Source of the DNA: B18-G4 sp032250805
GTDB lineage: Bacteria > Bacteroidota > Bacteroidia > Bacteroidales > B18-G4
NCBI GenBank assembly: GCA_032250805.1
Contig: JAVVEM010000039.1
Span: forward strand, 1 to 32,249
Direction of reading: 5' to 3'
DNA length: 32,249 nucleotides
Under the pieces are notes generated by a model that saw nothing but the letters and a program-made list of their open reading frames with translations, was not told the origin of the DNA and made no database searches. A program made the translations under genes and the position numbers. Numbering within the stretch: the first letter of the stretch is position 1; each line of letters starts with the position of its first letter. Of the stretch, positions 15,833-24,410 are shown one piece after another.

Positions 15833-17869
15833 ATGCTTAAGTGTCAGTATATCCCGTTATATTCAAACCTTGTTGAAATGCTTGACGATAAAGCATTGAA
15901 ATATGCGGAGAAAATAGCTATTATTGAACTTAACCACCAGGGACATGAAATAGGGAGTATTACCTATCACGATCTGATGCAAAGATCTCAAAGCCTTGCT
16001 GCAGTTTTACTCGAAAACGATCAGAAAAGAGATGCCTGCCTGGTAATGCTTAGCCCCGGTATTGATTATGTCGCAGCCATCCTGGGATGCATATATGCCG
16101 GCATTCCAGCCATCCCTTCTTTTCCGCCCAGGCCGAATAAAAAAAACGAACGTTTCCGCTCAATTGTCAGTAGCGCAAAACCTTCGAGTGTTATACTCGA
16201 CAAAGACTCACAGATCAGGCTTGAAAAGAGCGCATTAAATTCCGGTATTCAGCTGGCTGCTGCTGAAATACACATCGAAAATATACCCTCATCGGCACAT
16301 CCCCCTTACAAAGCACCTCATATCCGGCCCCAAGATGTTGCATTGCTGCAATATACTTCCGGCACAACAGGCACCCCACTCGGAACCATGATCACACACG
16401 AAGGCATATTGCATAATTCTGAACTGATCAAAACAGCTTTCGGCCATGACGATAAGCTTACAGTTGTAGGCTGGCTACCGCCTTTTCACGATATGGGTCT
16501 TATCGGAACGCTTCTTCAACCATTGTATACAGGTGGTTCCAATGTAATCATCCAATCCAACGATTTTTTGAAGAACCCGGTAATCTGGCTGGATTCGATC
16601 ACAAAATACCGGGCAACTACTGTGGGTTGTCCCAATTTTGCACTCGACCTGCTTGCAGAACGGATCACCCCTGAACAAAAGAAAAACATCGACCTGAGTT
16701 CCTTAAAAGTGTTCTTCTGTGGTTCTGAGCCCATCCATCCCGGATCGGTGAAAGGTTTTGTCCATGCTTTTGCCCAATGCGGTTTTCAGGAAAAAATGTT
16801 TCTGCCTTGTTACGGCCTCGCCGAAAATACACTGATGGCAACAGGGATACATTTTTCAGAAAGTCCTGAATATCTGTTTATTGACAGGAAACCATTGGAA
16901 AAAATGGGCGTGATAAGCATTTCTGATCATCGTGAAAACGGACTGGGTTTGGTTGGCTGCGGAAAAGCATGGCTTGATGAGGAAATAAAGATCGTGGATA
17001 CAGAAACCAGGATTACGCTTCCGGAAGGTCAGGTGGGCGAAGTGTTGATAAAGAGCCGTTCGGCTTGTCTCGGATACTACAATAACCCATTGCAAAGCAA
17101 TGAATTGTTTTCATCAGGCGAAAAAATGAACGGGAGCAAACCATTTATGAAAACCGGCGACCTCGGATTCATCTTCAACGAACAGTTGTTCATTACCGGC
17201 CGCATAAAGGAAATGATGAAAATAAGGGGGAAAAATCACTATCCGTACGATATTGAACGAACGGTTGAGGACTGTCATCATGCATTGCAAGCCAATGCTT
17301 GTGCCGCATTCCATATTACTAAAGGCCAGCAGGAAGAACTGGTCATCCTCCAGGAAATTAAAAGAACCGCCATAAGAGATCTCGATGGCGATGAAGTTGT
17401 TGAAGCCATACGCATGGCGGTATCGTCGGAGCATGAAATAACCGCCTATGCCGTAGCCCTTGTCAGTCCGGGCCGGATACCGCGAACCAGCAGCGGAAAG
17501 ATCCAAAGGATCAAAAGCCGGGCCATGTGGCTCGATCATTCGTTGAAAACAATTTTCTCATCGGAATTGGCAAACGGAAATAACAGCAGCCAAAAACCGG
17601 AAGATATCGTTGCCGACCCTGATATTGAGCATTTACAGGAATGGCTCATTCAATGGCTCAGCAATAAAGTGGGCATCGACCCCAAAACCATCAATCGCGA
17701 CACACCTATACTGGCCTATGGCCTCGACTCGATGGGTGCCGTGGAACTTGAACGGGAAGTGAATGAAAAATTCGGCATAGAAATACATCTTGCCGATTTC
17801 CTCGAAAACAACACCATTGAAGCCCTGGCAAGGATCGGGATGGAAAGCCTGGTAAACAATAAAACCTGA
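15833..17869 (+). CDS. Fatty acyl-AMP ligase fused to a C-terminal acyl carrier protein domain
   Basis: This 678-aa protein belongs to the adenylate-forming enzymes. The P-loop motif YTSGTTGTPLG (about residue 180) and the TGDLGF and GRIKEMMKIRGKNHYP motifs are visible. The LPPFHDMGLIG and GSEPIHP segments are typical of fatty acyl-AMP ligases (FAAL), which activate an acid to acyl-AMP and hand it to a carrier rather than to CoA. Residues about 595-670 form a carrier-protein domain with AYGLDSMGAVE, where S633 would take phosphopantetheine. The enzyme would load its own carrier. Such FAAL-ACP units normally start polyketide, lipopeptide or special lipid pathways, but no partner synthase is in the window. 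It follows the two-component pair by about 120 nt with its own -7 box. Confidence 0.9.
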   Translation: MLKCQYIPLYSNLVEMLDDKALKYAEKIAIIELNHQGHEIGSITYHDLMQRSQSLAAVLLENDQKRDACLVMLSPGIDYVAAILGCIYAGIPAIPSFPPRPNKKNERFRSIVSSAKPSSVILDKDSQIRLEKSALNSGIQLAAAEIHIENIPSSAHPPYKAPHIRPQDVALLQYTSGTTGTPLGTMITHEGILHNSELIKTAFGHDDKLTVVGWLPPFHDMGLIGTLLQPLYTGGSNVIIQSNDFLKNPVIWLDSITKYRATTVGCPNFALDLLAERITPEQKKNIDLSSLKVFFCGSEPIHPGSVKGFVHAFAQCGFQEKMFLPCYGLAENTLMATGIHFSESPEYLFIDRKPLEKMGVISISDHRENGLGLVGCGKAWLDEEIKIVDTETRITLPEGQVGEVLIKSRSACLGYYNNPLQSNELFSSGEKMNGSKPFMKTGDLGFIFNEQLFITGRIKEMMKIRGKNHYPYDIERTVEDCHHALQANACAAFHITKGQQEELVILQEIKRTAIRDLDGDEVVEAIRMAVSSEHEITAYAVALVSPGRIPRTSSGKIQRIKSRAMWLDHSLKTIFSSELANGNNSSQKPEDIVADPDIEHLQEWLIQWLSNKVGIDPKTINRDTPILAYGLDSMGAVELEREVNEKFGIEIHLADFLENNTIEALARIGMESLVNNKT

Positions 17870-17892
17870 TATCTGCTGCCTGCCAGGATATA

Positions 17893-20004
17893 TTACTCTT
17901 CGGCTGAACTATTTATATTTCCGTCCAGCCTGCCATTGATGTAGGCGCCCCGATTGCGCACCACCCAAAAACGGCGGTCGCCCTCAGGAGCATTTACCCA
18001 GGGTGGAACGGATGCGTCGAGGATGATCGTGCCCGGATCAAACCATTTTAAAAGATCATTGAAATCGTATGGGCACCTGCCACGAAGGATCAAAATGCCG
18101 GGTTTAAGCTTATTTTTGGGAGGGCGGCATGGGGGCAGCCTTCCGCTCCACACTACCACACTTAGCCAGGGCACCGGAACAATTGAACACCCGCCCGGAT
18201 ATTGTTTTTGTTCATCCAGGGCCGGCATTTGGATCACCCGGGGAGGACCGAGCCCCATCTCAAGCCAGTTGGGCCTGATACTATATTCAATTTTTGCTTC
18301 ACTTTGCAGGAGTATTGAATCGGCGTAAAAGCAGTGTTGCCTCCCCCTCACTACGTCATAGGCCGAGTGGCCGTTTACCTGATAAACAAAAAAGTGCTGC
18401 TGCATTTCACGGCGGTAATTCCTTACAGTCCGGTAACATGAAAATAAAAAAATGAGCACCATCCCAAGAATAAAAAAGGTATTTCTCTTTCTCATAAAGT
18501 AGAGTGCCAGGCTGATCATAATAAGGTATAAACCACCAAGCATGACCAGGTCAATGCTGATGTTACGTATCACGCCATAGGGCAGTGCCTCGATAAAAGA
18601 TATCCCATAATCCATAAGCAGGATCAATGAATCGAGCAATGTGGCCGCTGCTCCCGTAACATAAGGCAGTGAAGGCAGTAAAAACAGGAACAGCCCGGCA
18701 TAGATGATCAGCGAAGAGAGCGGGATCACGAACAGGTTTGTAAGCAGGCTGTATACCGGGAATTGATGAAAATAATACATGATCACCGGAAGGGTGCCCA
18801 GTTGTGCAGCAATCGATACAGCCGTTAAGGCCCATAGCTTATCGGGCAATTTATATTTGATGTATGCCAGGTTATAAATGGGTTTTTGGAAAGAAACGAT
18901 TCCGATTACTGCAGTATACGACAATTGAAAGCCTGCACTGAACAAAACAAAAGGGTTGAATAACAACATCAGAAATGCGGAAGCCGCAAGCGTGTTATAC
19001 ACATTTTTATGCCTTTTCAACATGTTTCCGAGTATGATAAAGCTGATCATGATCGAAGCCCGCATTACCGGAGGTGCCAGGCCGGTGATCAGGGCATACA
19101 TCCATATGCTGAAGATCAGAACTGCAGGAAGCATTATCCTTCCTGCCGGAACATGGCGCAAAAAGCCCAGCAAAAAATTCAGCACCAGATAAATTACTCC
19201 CACGTGCAGCCCCGAAACACACAGAATGTGCATCGCGCCGGCGCTTGCATACATTTCGCGAAGCCGGTTATTGAGATAATCGTCCTGACCCAGGAGCAAG
19301 GCTGCAGATACGCCGAAATGATCATCCTTAATGCCGTTGTCGGCTAATTTTTTTAAAAGCTTTTTACGGATTCCTTCAGCAAATGAGCGTAAACGAAAAG
19401 CAGTTTTATGGCCTGTAATTTCCCATTGCCCTTTTTTCAGGAAAGCGCTGTGATAGATCCCTTTTCTGCTCAGATATTTCCGGTAATCAAATTCAGATGG
19501 ATTGGCGGGCGGCTTCAGGCGACTGATCCCTGCCTGCATGATGATCACGCGTCCGGCCTGGATTGTTGAAAGGATGCTGTCGGGTTGAGTATATACCACC
19601 AGCATTCCCTGTTGTTCAGTAATGTTTAGGCTGTCGGCCACTGCGATGAGGCGAACGATGCCCTTGCAGGAGCGCTCACGTAACTGAAAAGCCTGCTCCA
19701 CAACACCAATATATATGCGTGTACTATCGGCAATTTCGGCACAACGTTTTTTCTCAAGGCCGTGCATGCCTTTGGTGATCCGGCAAGCATAGCCCGACAT
19801 AAATAATATGATTAGTAAACCAAATATCCATCGTCTTTTATATCCGAACATCAGGCCATAAAAGAAAGATCCGGCCACAGCAATCAATCCCATAACAATG
19901 ATCAAATATGCAGGTATGTGAATCTTATTGCCGGCATATTCGGCAAGCAAAATTCCTGCAATAACAGGGATGATAAGCCTGACCAGGGGCATTTGGCTCC
20001 ACAT
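17893..20004 (-). CDS. comEC: ComEC/Rec2-family DNA uptake channel protein
   Basis: This polytopic inner-membrane protein would carry single-stranded DNA into the cytoplasm during natural transformation. The core ComEC domain shows GAMHILCVSGLHVGVIYLV (about residue 260), PPVMRASIM and FQLSYTAVIGI, with about ten hydrophobic segments. An N-terminal soluble domain of the DUF4131 type precedes it. The C-terminal 150 residues contain no HxHxDH signature, so the metallo-beta-lactamase-like domain of Bacillus ComEC is lacking or degenerate. I chose the ATG at 20004 (703 aa, starting MWSQMPLVRLII); a longer frame starts with TTG at 20112. It converges on the acyl-AMP ligase gene and follows lpxB after 166 nt. 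Confidence 0.9.
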   Translation of the reverse strand: MWSQMPLVRLIIPVIAGILLAEYAGNKIHIPAYLIIVMGLIAVAGSFFYGLMFGYKRRWIFGLLIILFMSGYACRITKGMHGLEKKRCAEIADSTRIYIGVVEQAFQLRERSCKGIVRLIAVADSLNITEQQGMLVVYTQPDSILSTIQAGRVIIMQAGISRLKPPANPSEFDYRKYLSRKGIYHSAFLKKGQWEITGHKTAFRLRSFAEGIRKKLLKKLADNGIKDDHFGVSAALLLGQDDYLNNRLREMYASAGAMHILCVSGLHVGVIYLVLNFLLGFLRHVPAGRIMLPAVLIFSIWMYALITGLAPPVMRASIMISFIILGNMLKRHKNVYNTLAASAFLMLLFNPFVLFSAGFQLSYTAVIGIVSFQKPIYNLAYIKYKLPDKLWALTAVSIAAQLGTLPVIMYYFHQFPVYSLLTNLFVIPLSSLIIYAGLFLFLLPSLPYVTGAAATLLDSLILLMDYGISFIEALPYGVIRNISIDLVMLGGLYLIMISLALYFMRKRNTFFILGMVLIFLFSCYRTVRNYRREMQQHFFVYQVNGHSAYDVVRGRQHCFYADSILLQSEAKIEYSIRPNWLEMGLGPPRVIQMPALDEQKQYPGGCSIVPVPWLSVVVWSGRLPPCRPPKNKLKPGILILRGRCPYDFNDLLKWFDPGTIILDASVPPWVNAPEGDRRFWVVRNRGAYINGRLDGNINSSAEE

Positions 20005-20035
20005 AATTCTTTTCAGACAGGGTTTATTATTGCCT

Positions 20036-20155
20036 CTATCTATTAGTACCAATTTTTGGAAAATGTCGCACCTGAATGCTTGATGTTTTCCGCCTGGATC
20101 TATCAACTTCAAGGATCAAACACCCTATAAGAAAGAGTATCAGGATTTTTCGCAC
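20036..20155 (-). CDS. Possible 39-aa lipoprotein-like peptide
   Basis: A GTG-initiated frame between lpxB and comEC encodes a Lys/Arg start, a hydrophobic run and a possible lipobox (ILILFLIGC), then a basic tail. It fills most of the 166-nt gap and ends 31 nt before the comEC start. No ATG is available and no family is recognised. It may be a chance frame. Confidence 0.2.
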   Translation of the reverse strand: MRKILILFLIGCLILEVDRSRRKTSSIQVRHFPKIGTNR

Positions 20156-20170
20156 ACAAAATATACGATT

Positions 20171-21292
20171 TCAGTCTTTATGTAAAAGACGTTGGTACAT
20201 AAGCTCTGCAGCGGTTTCAGAGGCTCCGGGGCCACCAAGTTTTTCGCGAAGTTTTTTAAGGTCAGACAGAATTTTACTGCGTGCCTCATTATCGTACAGG
20301 ATGCGCGATAATTCCCTGTTCAGGTTTTTACCGGTAAATTCGCCCTGGATCAATTCTTTTACCACTTCGCGATCCATGATGAGGTTTACCAGTGAGATAT
20401 ATTTAATGTCTCTGATCAGCCAACGGGCAATGTAATACGACAGCCATCCTCCCTTGTAGCAAACAACTTCAGGAACTTTAAAAAGTGCCGTTTCGAGTGT
20501 TGCTGTGCCGGAGGTAACGAGAGCAGCATCGGCAATATGAAGAATATCGTGCATCCTCCCCGGAATAACTTTTACATCCTTTTTACGGAGGGTACCCGTA
20601 TAAAAGTCGGCTGGTTGCGAAGGAGCTGCCGCAATCACAAATTGGTAGTTTTCGTATTTACTGCTCATCTGCAACATGAGCGGCAGCATTTTTTTTATCT
20701 CCTGCCTGCGGCTACCCGGAAGCAATGCAATTACAGGTTCTTTTCCGAGTCCAAGATCTTCCTTCAGCATGTCTTTATCGTCGGGGCCATCATAAACGGC
20801 ATCAAGCAATGGGTGCCCGACAAAATCTACCTCGTAGCTGTGTTTCCGATAAAAGTCTTTTTCAAAGGGCAGGATCACATACATCCGCTCAACGTATTTT
20901 CTGATCGTTTGCACACGTGATTTTTTCCAGGCCCAAACCTGGGGAGAAATGTAGTAAAACACTCTTATTCCGTGCTCTGCGGCAAATTTTGCCATGCGCA
21001 GGTTAAAGCCCGGATAGTCGACCAGGATAAGTACATCAGGCTTATAGTTCAACAGGTCTTCACGGCAGAATTTCAAATTGCGCAAAATCGTTCTGAGATT
21101 GAACAATACCTCCACAAATCCCATAAAAGCAAGCTCGCGGTAATGTTTTACCAGCTTGCCGCCAGCGGCTTCCATCAGGTCGCCGCCCCAGCAGCGGAAA
21201 TCTGCTTCGGCATCTCTGGCCTTAAGCCCCCGCATAAGATTGGAAGCGTGCAGGTCGCCAGATGCTTCACCGGCTATGATATAGTATTTCAT
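20171..21292 (-). CDS. lpxB: Lipid-A-disaccharide synthase
   Basis: This 373-aa glycosyltransferase (GT19) joins UDP-2,3-diacylglucosamine and lipid X to the lipid A disaccharide at the inner face of the cytoplasmic membrane. Family motifs are clear: GEASGDLHASNLMRGLKARD at residues 8-27, SPQVWAWKKSR (about 115), GHPLLD (about 158), LLPGSRRQEI (about 190) and SGTATLETAL (about 262). Length is normal. The ATG at 21292 overlaps the stop of the preceding small gene by four bases, so it is translated as part of the operon. Together with kdsC in the same cluster and the heptose kinase gene near 28 kb, it shows that the organism makes LPS. Confidence 0.97.
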   Translation of the reverse strand: MKYYIIAGEASGDLHASNLMRGLKARDAEADFRCWGGDLMEAAGGKLVKHYRELAFMGFVEVLFNLRTILRNLKFCREDLLNYKPDVLILVDYPGFNLRMAKFAAEHGIRVFYYISPQVWAWKKSRVQTIRKYVERMYVILPFEKDFYRKHSYEVDFVGHPLLDAVYDGPDDKDMLKEDLGLGKEPVIALLPGSRRQEIKKMLPLMLQMSSKYENYQFVIAAAPSQPADFYTGTLRKKDVKVIPGRMHDILHIADAALVTSGTATLETALFKVPEVVCYKGGWLSYYIARWLIRDIKYISLVNLIMDREVVKELIQGEFTGKNLNRELSRILYDNEARSKILSDLKKLREKLGGPGASETAAELMYQRLLHKD

Positions 21293-21564
21293 TGGTTGAG
21301 AACAAAATAAGCGATCACATAGATAAAAGTTACGAGCAGGACTCCACGCCCCGTATCATCATATTTCAGGCTTACAAAATAATACCGGATAATAAACAGA
21401 TTTACTACCGGGCTGATCAGTTGCAGCTGGTTTTCATTGAGGCCGGGGTGAGCACCTGCCAGATTATTATAAATGGCAAGCAGGGCATACAACAAGCCAT
21501 ACACTGCCAACGGCAAAATTGTGCCGACAATGATTCCAAGCCACAGGGAGTTTCTTTTAAACAT
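21289..21564 (-). CDS. Small hydrophobic membrane protein, 91 aa
   Basis: No family is recognised. Three hydrophobic segments are predicted at about residues 7-30, 47-60 and 73-88. The ATG at 21564 overlaps the end of surE by 8 bases and the stop overlaps the lpxB start by four bases, so the gene is locked between two real genes on the same strand. That packing is strong evidence that it is expressed. A TTG three codons upstream is a less likely start. A function in lipid A synthesis or export is a guess from position only. Confidence 0.8.
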   Translation of the reverse strand: MFKRNSLWLGIIVGTILPLAVYGLLYALLAIYNNLAGAHPGLNENQLQLISPVVNLFIIRYYFVSLKYDDTGRGVLLVTFIYVIAYFVLNQ

Positions 21565-22327
21565 CAAAATCAAATTTTTTGATATGATCTATTGCATGGT
21601 GGGCCGTAAGATCATAGTGCACGGGGACCACAGAGATATAATTTTCTTCCAGCGCCTGGTGGTCGGTTTCAGTACCCTCATCGAGGAATTCGAAACGGCC
21701 TTTTAGCCAGTAATAATCGCGGTTGGCCGGATCCTTGCGCTCCTCGTACTCTTCTACCCAGCGGGCATTTGCCTGCCGGCAAACCTTCACCCCTCTGATA
21801 TCAAACCCATTCACAGCAGGAATATTCACATTGAGGCAGGTTTGAGGAGGCAGGCCCTTTTCCATCACCTGCATGGCAATTTTTTTCACATACTTGTTTA
21901 CACTCGACATATCGGCATCATGCCTGTAGTCGCAAAAGGAAAATCCAATTGAAGGAATGCCACTGATGGTACTTTCCAGCACAGCGCCCATGGTTCCTGA
22001 ATATACAATATTTACGGTAGCATTCGAGCCATGGTTGATTCCCGACACCAGCAGGTCTGGTTTTTTACGCAGAACAATCTGCTCGCCGAGTTTAACACAA
22101 TCGACAGGTGTTCCATTGCATGCCCAGATTTCAAGTCCTTCTGTTCTTGAAATATTCCTGAGCCTGAGGGGATGACGCACCGTGATGGCATGTCCGGTGC
22201 CCGACATGGCGTCTTCGGGCGCAACCACGGTAACATCGCCCAACTCACGCATGATCTCTGTCAGTTTTCTGATTCCCGGAGCATCGTAACCATCGTCGTT
22301 GGTGACAAGTATTTGTGGTCTTTTCAT
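21557..22327 (-). CDS. surE: 5'/3'-nucleotidase SurE
   Basis: This 256-aa metal-dependent phosphatase acts on nucleoside monophosphates and is linked to stationary-phase survival and nucleotide pool control. The N-terminal motif ILVTNDDGYDAPGI contains the metal ligands D11 and D12. VVAPEDAMSGTGHAIT carries the conserved Ser, and LVSGINHGSNATVNIVYSGT supplies a further metal-binding Asn and the substrate site. I chose the ATG at 22327; a longer frame begins with TTG at 22339. It lies 22 nt after maf in the same operon. Confidence 0.96.
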   Translation of the reverse strand: MKRPQILVTNDDGYDAPGIRKLTEIMRELGDVTVVAPEDAMSGTGHAITVRHPLRLRNISRTEGLEIWACNGTPVDCVKLGEQIVLRKKPDLLVSGINHGSNATVNIVYSGTMGAVLESTISGIPSIGFSFCDYRHDADMSSVNKYVKKIAMQVMEKGLPPQTCLNVNIPAVNGFDIRGVKVCRQANARWVEEYEERKDPANRDYYWLKGRFEFLDEGTETDHQALEENYISVVPVHYDLTAHHAIDHIKKFDFDV

Positions 22328-22349
22328 GATAATTCGCAAGTTAAAAATA

Positions 22350-22931
22350 CTAAAACTTCAGCAATTCTTCATACAGCTTCAGCACCGGAAGCCCCATTAC
22401 GTTATAGAATGATCCTTCGATGCGTTCAATCCCCACATAACCGATCCATTCCTGTATTCCATAGGCTCCTGCCTTATCGTAAGGTTTGAAGTGATCAATG
22501 TAATAGATGATCTCTTCCATGCGTAGCTTTTTAAAGTAAACGTCTGTACATACCGAAAAGTTTGTTTCCTTGTTCCGGGTACGGATGTTCACAGCAGAGA
22601 TTACGCTATGCTTCTTTGCCGAAAGCTTTTGCAGGATGTGTATACCTTCCTCCCGCTCAGCTGGTTTGCCCAGTATTTCGTCTTCCAGACAAACCACTGT
22701 GTCGGCAGTGATCAATAGTGTATTATTTGTAAAAAAATCCTTTTCAAAGGCATCAGCTTTCATCCTGCTGAGCAATACAGCCACATTCTTTCCCGGCAGG
22801 CCGGGAGGAAAATCCTCAACAACGGGCCTGAGCTCAACTTCAAAATTTATGCCAAGGCGGGCAAGCAGTTCACGGCGTCTGGGTGAGGCCGAAGCGAGAA
22901 CAATATGATATTTATTCAGATTTTCAAGCAT
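22350..22931 (-). CDS. maf: Maf-family nucleotide pyrophosphatase
   Basis: This 193-aa protein has the Maf signature LASASPRRRELLARLG at the N terminus. The catalytic region ITADTVVCLEDEILGKP (about residues 70-86) follows, then DVYFKKL and YDKAGAYGIQEW in the C-terminal half. Maf proteins hydrolyse non-canonical or modified nucleoside triphosphates (dTTP/UTP or m7GTP type depending on subclass) and act as house cleaners. The gene starts one base after the UbiA stop codon, implying coupled translation. Confidence 0.95.
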   Translation of the reverse strand: MLENLNKYHIVLASASPRRRELLARLGINFEVELRPVVEDFPPGLPGKNVAVLLSRMKADAFEKDFFTNNTLLITADTVVCLEDEILGKPAEREEGIHILQKLSAKKHSVISAVNIRTRNKETNFSVCTDVYFKKLRMEEIIYYIDHFKPYDKAGAYGIQEWIGYVGIERIEGSFYNVMGLPVLKLYEELLKF

Positions 22932-22932
22932 A

Positions 22933-23871
22933 CTAAAAACTGATATAGATGAGTTCCATCGACAATATTCCTGCTACCATAATAATTTTGGCCGTAATGC
23001 TCAGGTATCCGTATTTTTCAGCTTCTGCTTGCTGAATAAGCTGAATGAGCAGATAGATCAATATGCTTTGTACCACGATGGTAATATACCAGAAGGGCAT
23101 CATCAGTCCTTTATTGAATAAATAGTACTGGCCCAGAGCAAGCAAGGCCATCAGGAAAATAACCAGTATGGCAGCCACAATGCGGGCTGTACGTATGCCC
23201 CTGAGCACCGGCAGGGTGCGGTAACCTGTCGACATATCACCCTTCATGTCCTCTATATCCTTAAGAATCTCCCTGACCAGGCTCAGCATAAAAGCAAAAA
23301 GAGCATAGGCCCAGACATAATTATTAATTGCTCCAAGCTGGTTGATCACGTTCACAAAGTCATCGCTGCTGCCTACCAGCATAAAAAACTCAAACAACCA
23401 AACGATGAGTACAACCATGGCCGAAAGCATTGCCACAAGAAGGTTACCCCACAGCATCATTCGCTGATAACGGGAAGAGTAAAACCACAGCAAGCCAATA
23501 ACGGCAGGAAAGATGAGGCCAAGCTGCAGGGAGCCTGCCTGCCAGGCAAGATAAAAACCAGCGATAACAGCAATACCATTGAAAATATAATATAACCTGA
23601 AGGCTTTTCGCACAGAGATCCTGCCTTCGAGCATATTTTTGCCGGGTTTGTTGCGTCTGTCGGTATTTACATCAAAATGATCGTTGATGATATAACCTCC
23701 TGCGGCAATAAGAACGGTAGCCAGCACCAGCAAAAAGAAAAGAAAATGGCCGAGGGGCGGTTCAACATTCTGCATGGCCAGCAAAGGCCTGATAATTCCA
23801 TACCCAAGCAGGTATTGTGTAAGGAGGATAATGGCCAGGTTAGGAATACGCAACAGGCCCAGCCAATTCAT
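22933..23871 (-). CDS. UbiA-family prenyltransferase, possibly geranylgeranylglycerol-phosphate geranylgeranyltransferase
   Basis: This integral membrane prenyltransferase (312 aa) has eight or nine hydrophobic helices. The first Asp-rich, Mg-diphosphate-binding motif is NDHFDVNTDRRNKP (N63, D64, D67, D71). The second lies near residue 195 in LVREILKDIEDMKGDMSTGYRTLP. The sequence pattern resembles Bacteroidota proteins annotated as GGGP geranylgeranyltransferases, but menaquinone MenA-type or other substrates cannot be excluded. I chose MNWLGLL at 23871, which fits the family N terminus. An in-frame ATG pair at 23904/23901 would overlap the kdsC-like gene, and a still longer frame reaches 24021. 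Confidence 0.88.
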   Translation of the reverse strand: MNWLGLLRIPNLAIILLTQYLLGYGIIRPLLAMQNVEPPLGHFLFFLLVLATVLIAAGGYIINDHFDVNTDRRNKPGKNMLEGRISVRKAFRLYYIFNGIAVIAGFYLAWQAGSLQLGLIFPAVIGLLWFYSSRYQRMMLWGNLLVAMLSAMVVLIVWLFEFFMLVGSSDDFVNVINQLGAINNYVWAYALFAFMLSLVREILKDIEDMKGDMSTGYRTLPVLRGIRTARIVAAILVIFLMALLALGQYYLFNKGLMMPFWYITIVVQSILIYLLIQLIQQAEAEKYGYLSITAKIIMVAGILSMELIYISF

Positions 23872-23884
23872 AAATTGATGATCA

Positions 23885-24406
23885 CTACCATTTAAACGCA
23901 TCATGATCCATCCAGTTTTTTTGCAATTTGAGTACCTGCTCAATGATATCGCGCACGCAACCCTTTCCGCCGGGATAATGCGAAATATAATCAGAAATAA
24001 GCTTGATCTCCTCAGCAGCATCGGCCGGGCAGGCCGAAATATTGGCCAGCTTCATCACCTCATAATCAGGAATGTCGTCGCCCATATAAATAACTTCATC
24101 ACGGCCAATGTTATTTTTTGCAAGATATTCGTTAAAAACCAACACCTTATGCTCAACACCAAGAAATACATCTGTAATGCCCAGCGAGCTTAACCTGTTT
24201 TGCATCGACCTTGACTTACCCCCTGAAATTACTGCAACCCGGTATCCTTTCTTTATGGCCAGTTGAAGGGCATAGCCATCGCGAACATTGGCAGTGCGTA
24301 AAGGCTCTCCTTCCTCTGTAAGCAAAACAATACCTTCGGTTAGCACACCATCGTAATCAAAAATAAAAGTGGTAATATTTTTTAGAAATTCTTTGTAATT
24401 CGTCAT
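23885..24406 (-). CDS. kdsC: KdsC-type HAD phosphatase (3-deoxy-D-manno-octulosonate 8-phosphate phosphatase)
   Basis: This 173-aa capless HAD phosphatase would release Kdo from Kdo-8-phosphate for LPS core synthesis. HAD motif I is FDYDGVLTEG with D17 as nucleophile and D19. Motif II is VISGGKSRS, the Lys follows in EHK (about 83), and motif IV is YMGDDIPDYEVM. Its length is that of the KdsC tetramer. Motif I has Tyr and Glu where DVDGVLTDG is common, a mild variation. Other substrates, such as the acylneuraminate or KDN phosphatases of the same clade, are possible. It starts 4 nt after the DUF2520 gene. Confidence 0.88.
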   Translation of the reverse strand: MTNYKEFLKNITTFIFDYDGVLTEGIVLLTEEGEPLRTANVRDGYALQLAIKKGYRVAVISGGKSRSMQNRLSSLGITDVFLGVEHKVLVFNEYLAKNNIGRDEVIYMGDDIPDYEVMKLANISACPADAAEEIKLISDYISHYPGGKGCVRDIIEQVLKLQKNWMDHDAFKW

Positions 24407-24410
24407 TTGG

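Noticed and set aside
20005..20112. TTG-initiated N-terminal extension of ComEC
   Set aside because: The extra 36 residues are polar and unlike the family. The ATG at 20004 begins directly before the first membrane helix.
23872..24021. N-terminal extension of the UbiA-type protein
   Set aside because: It would overlap the kdsC-like gene by more than 100 nt. The family usually begins where MNWLGLL starts.
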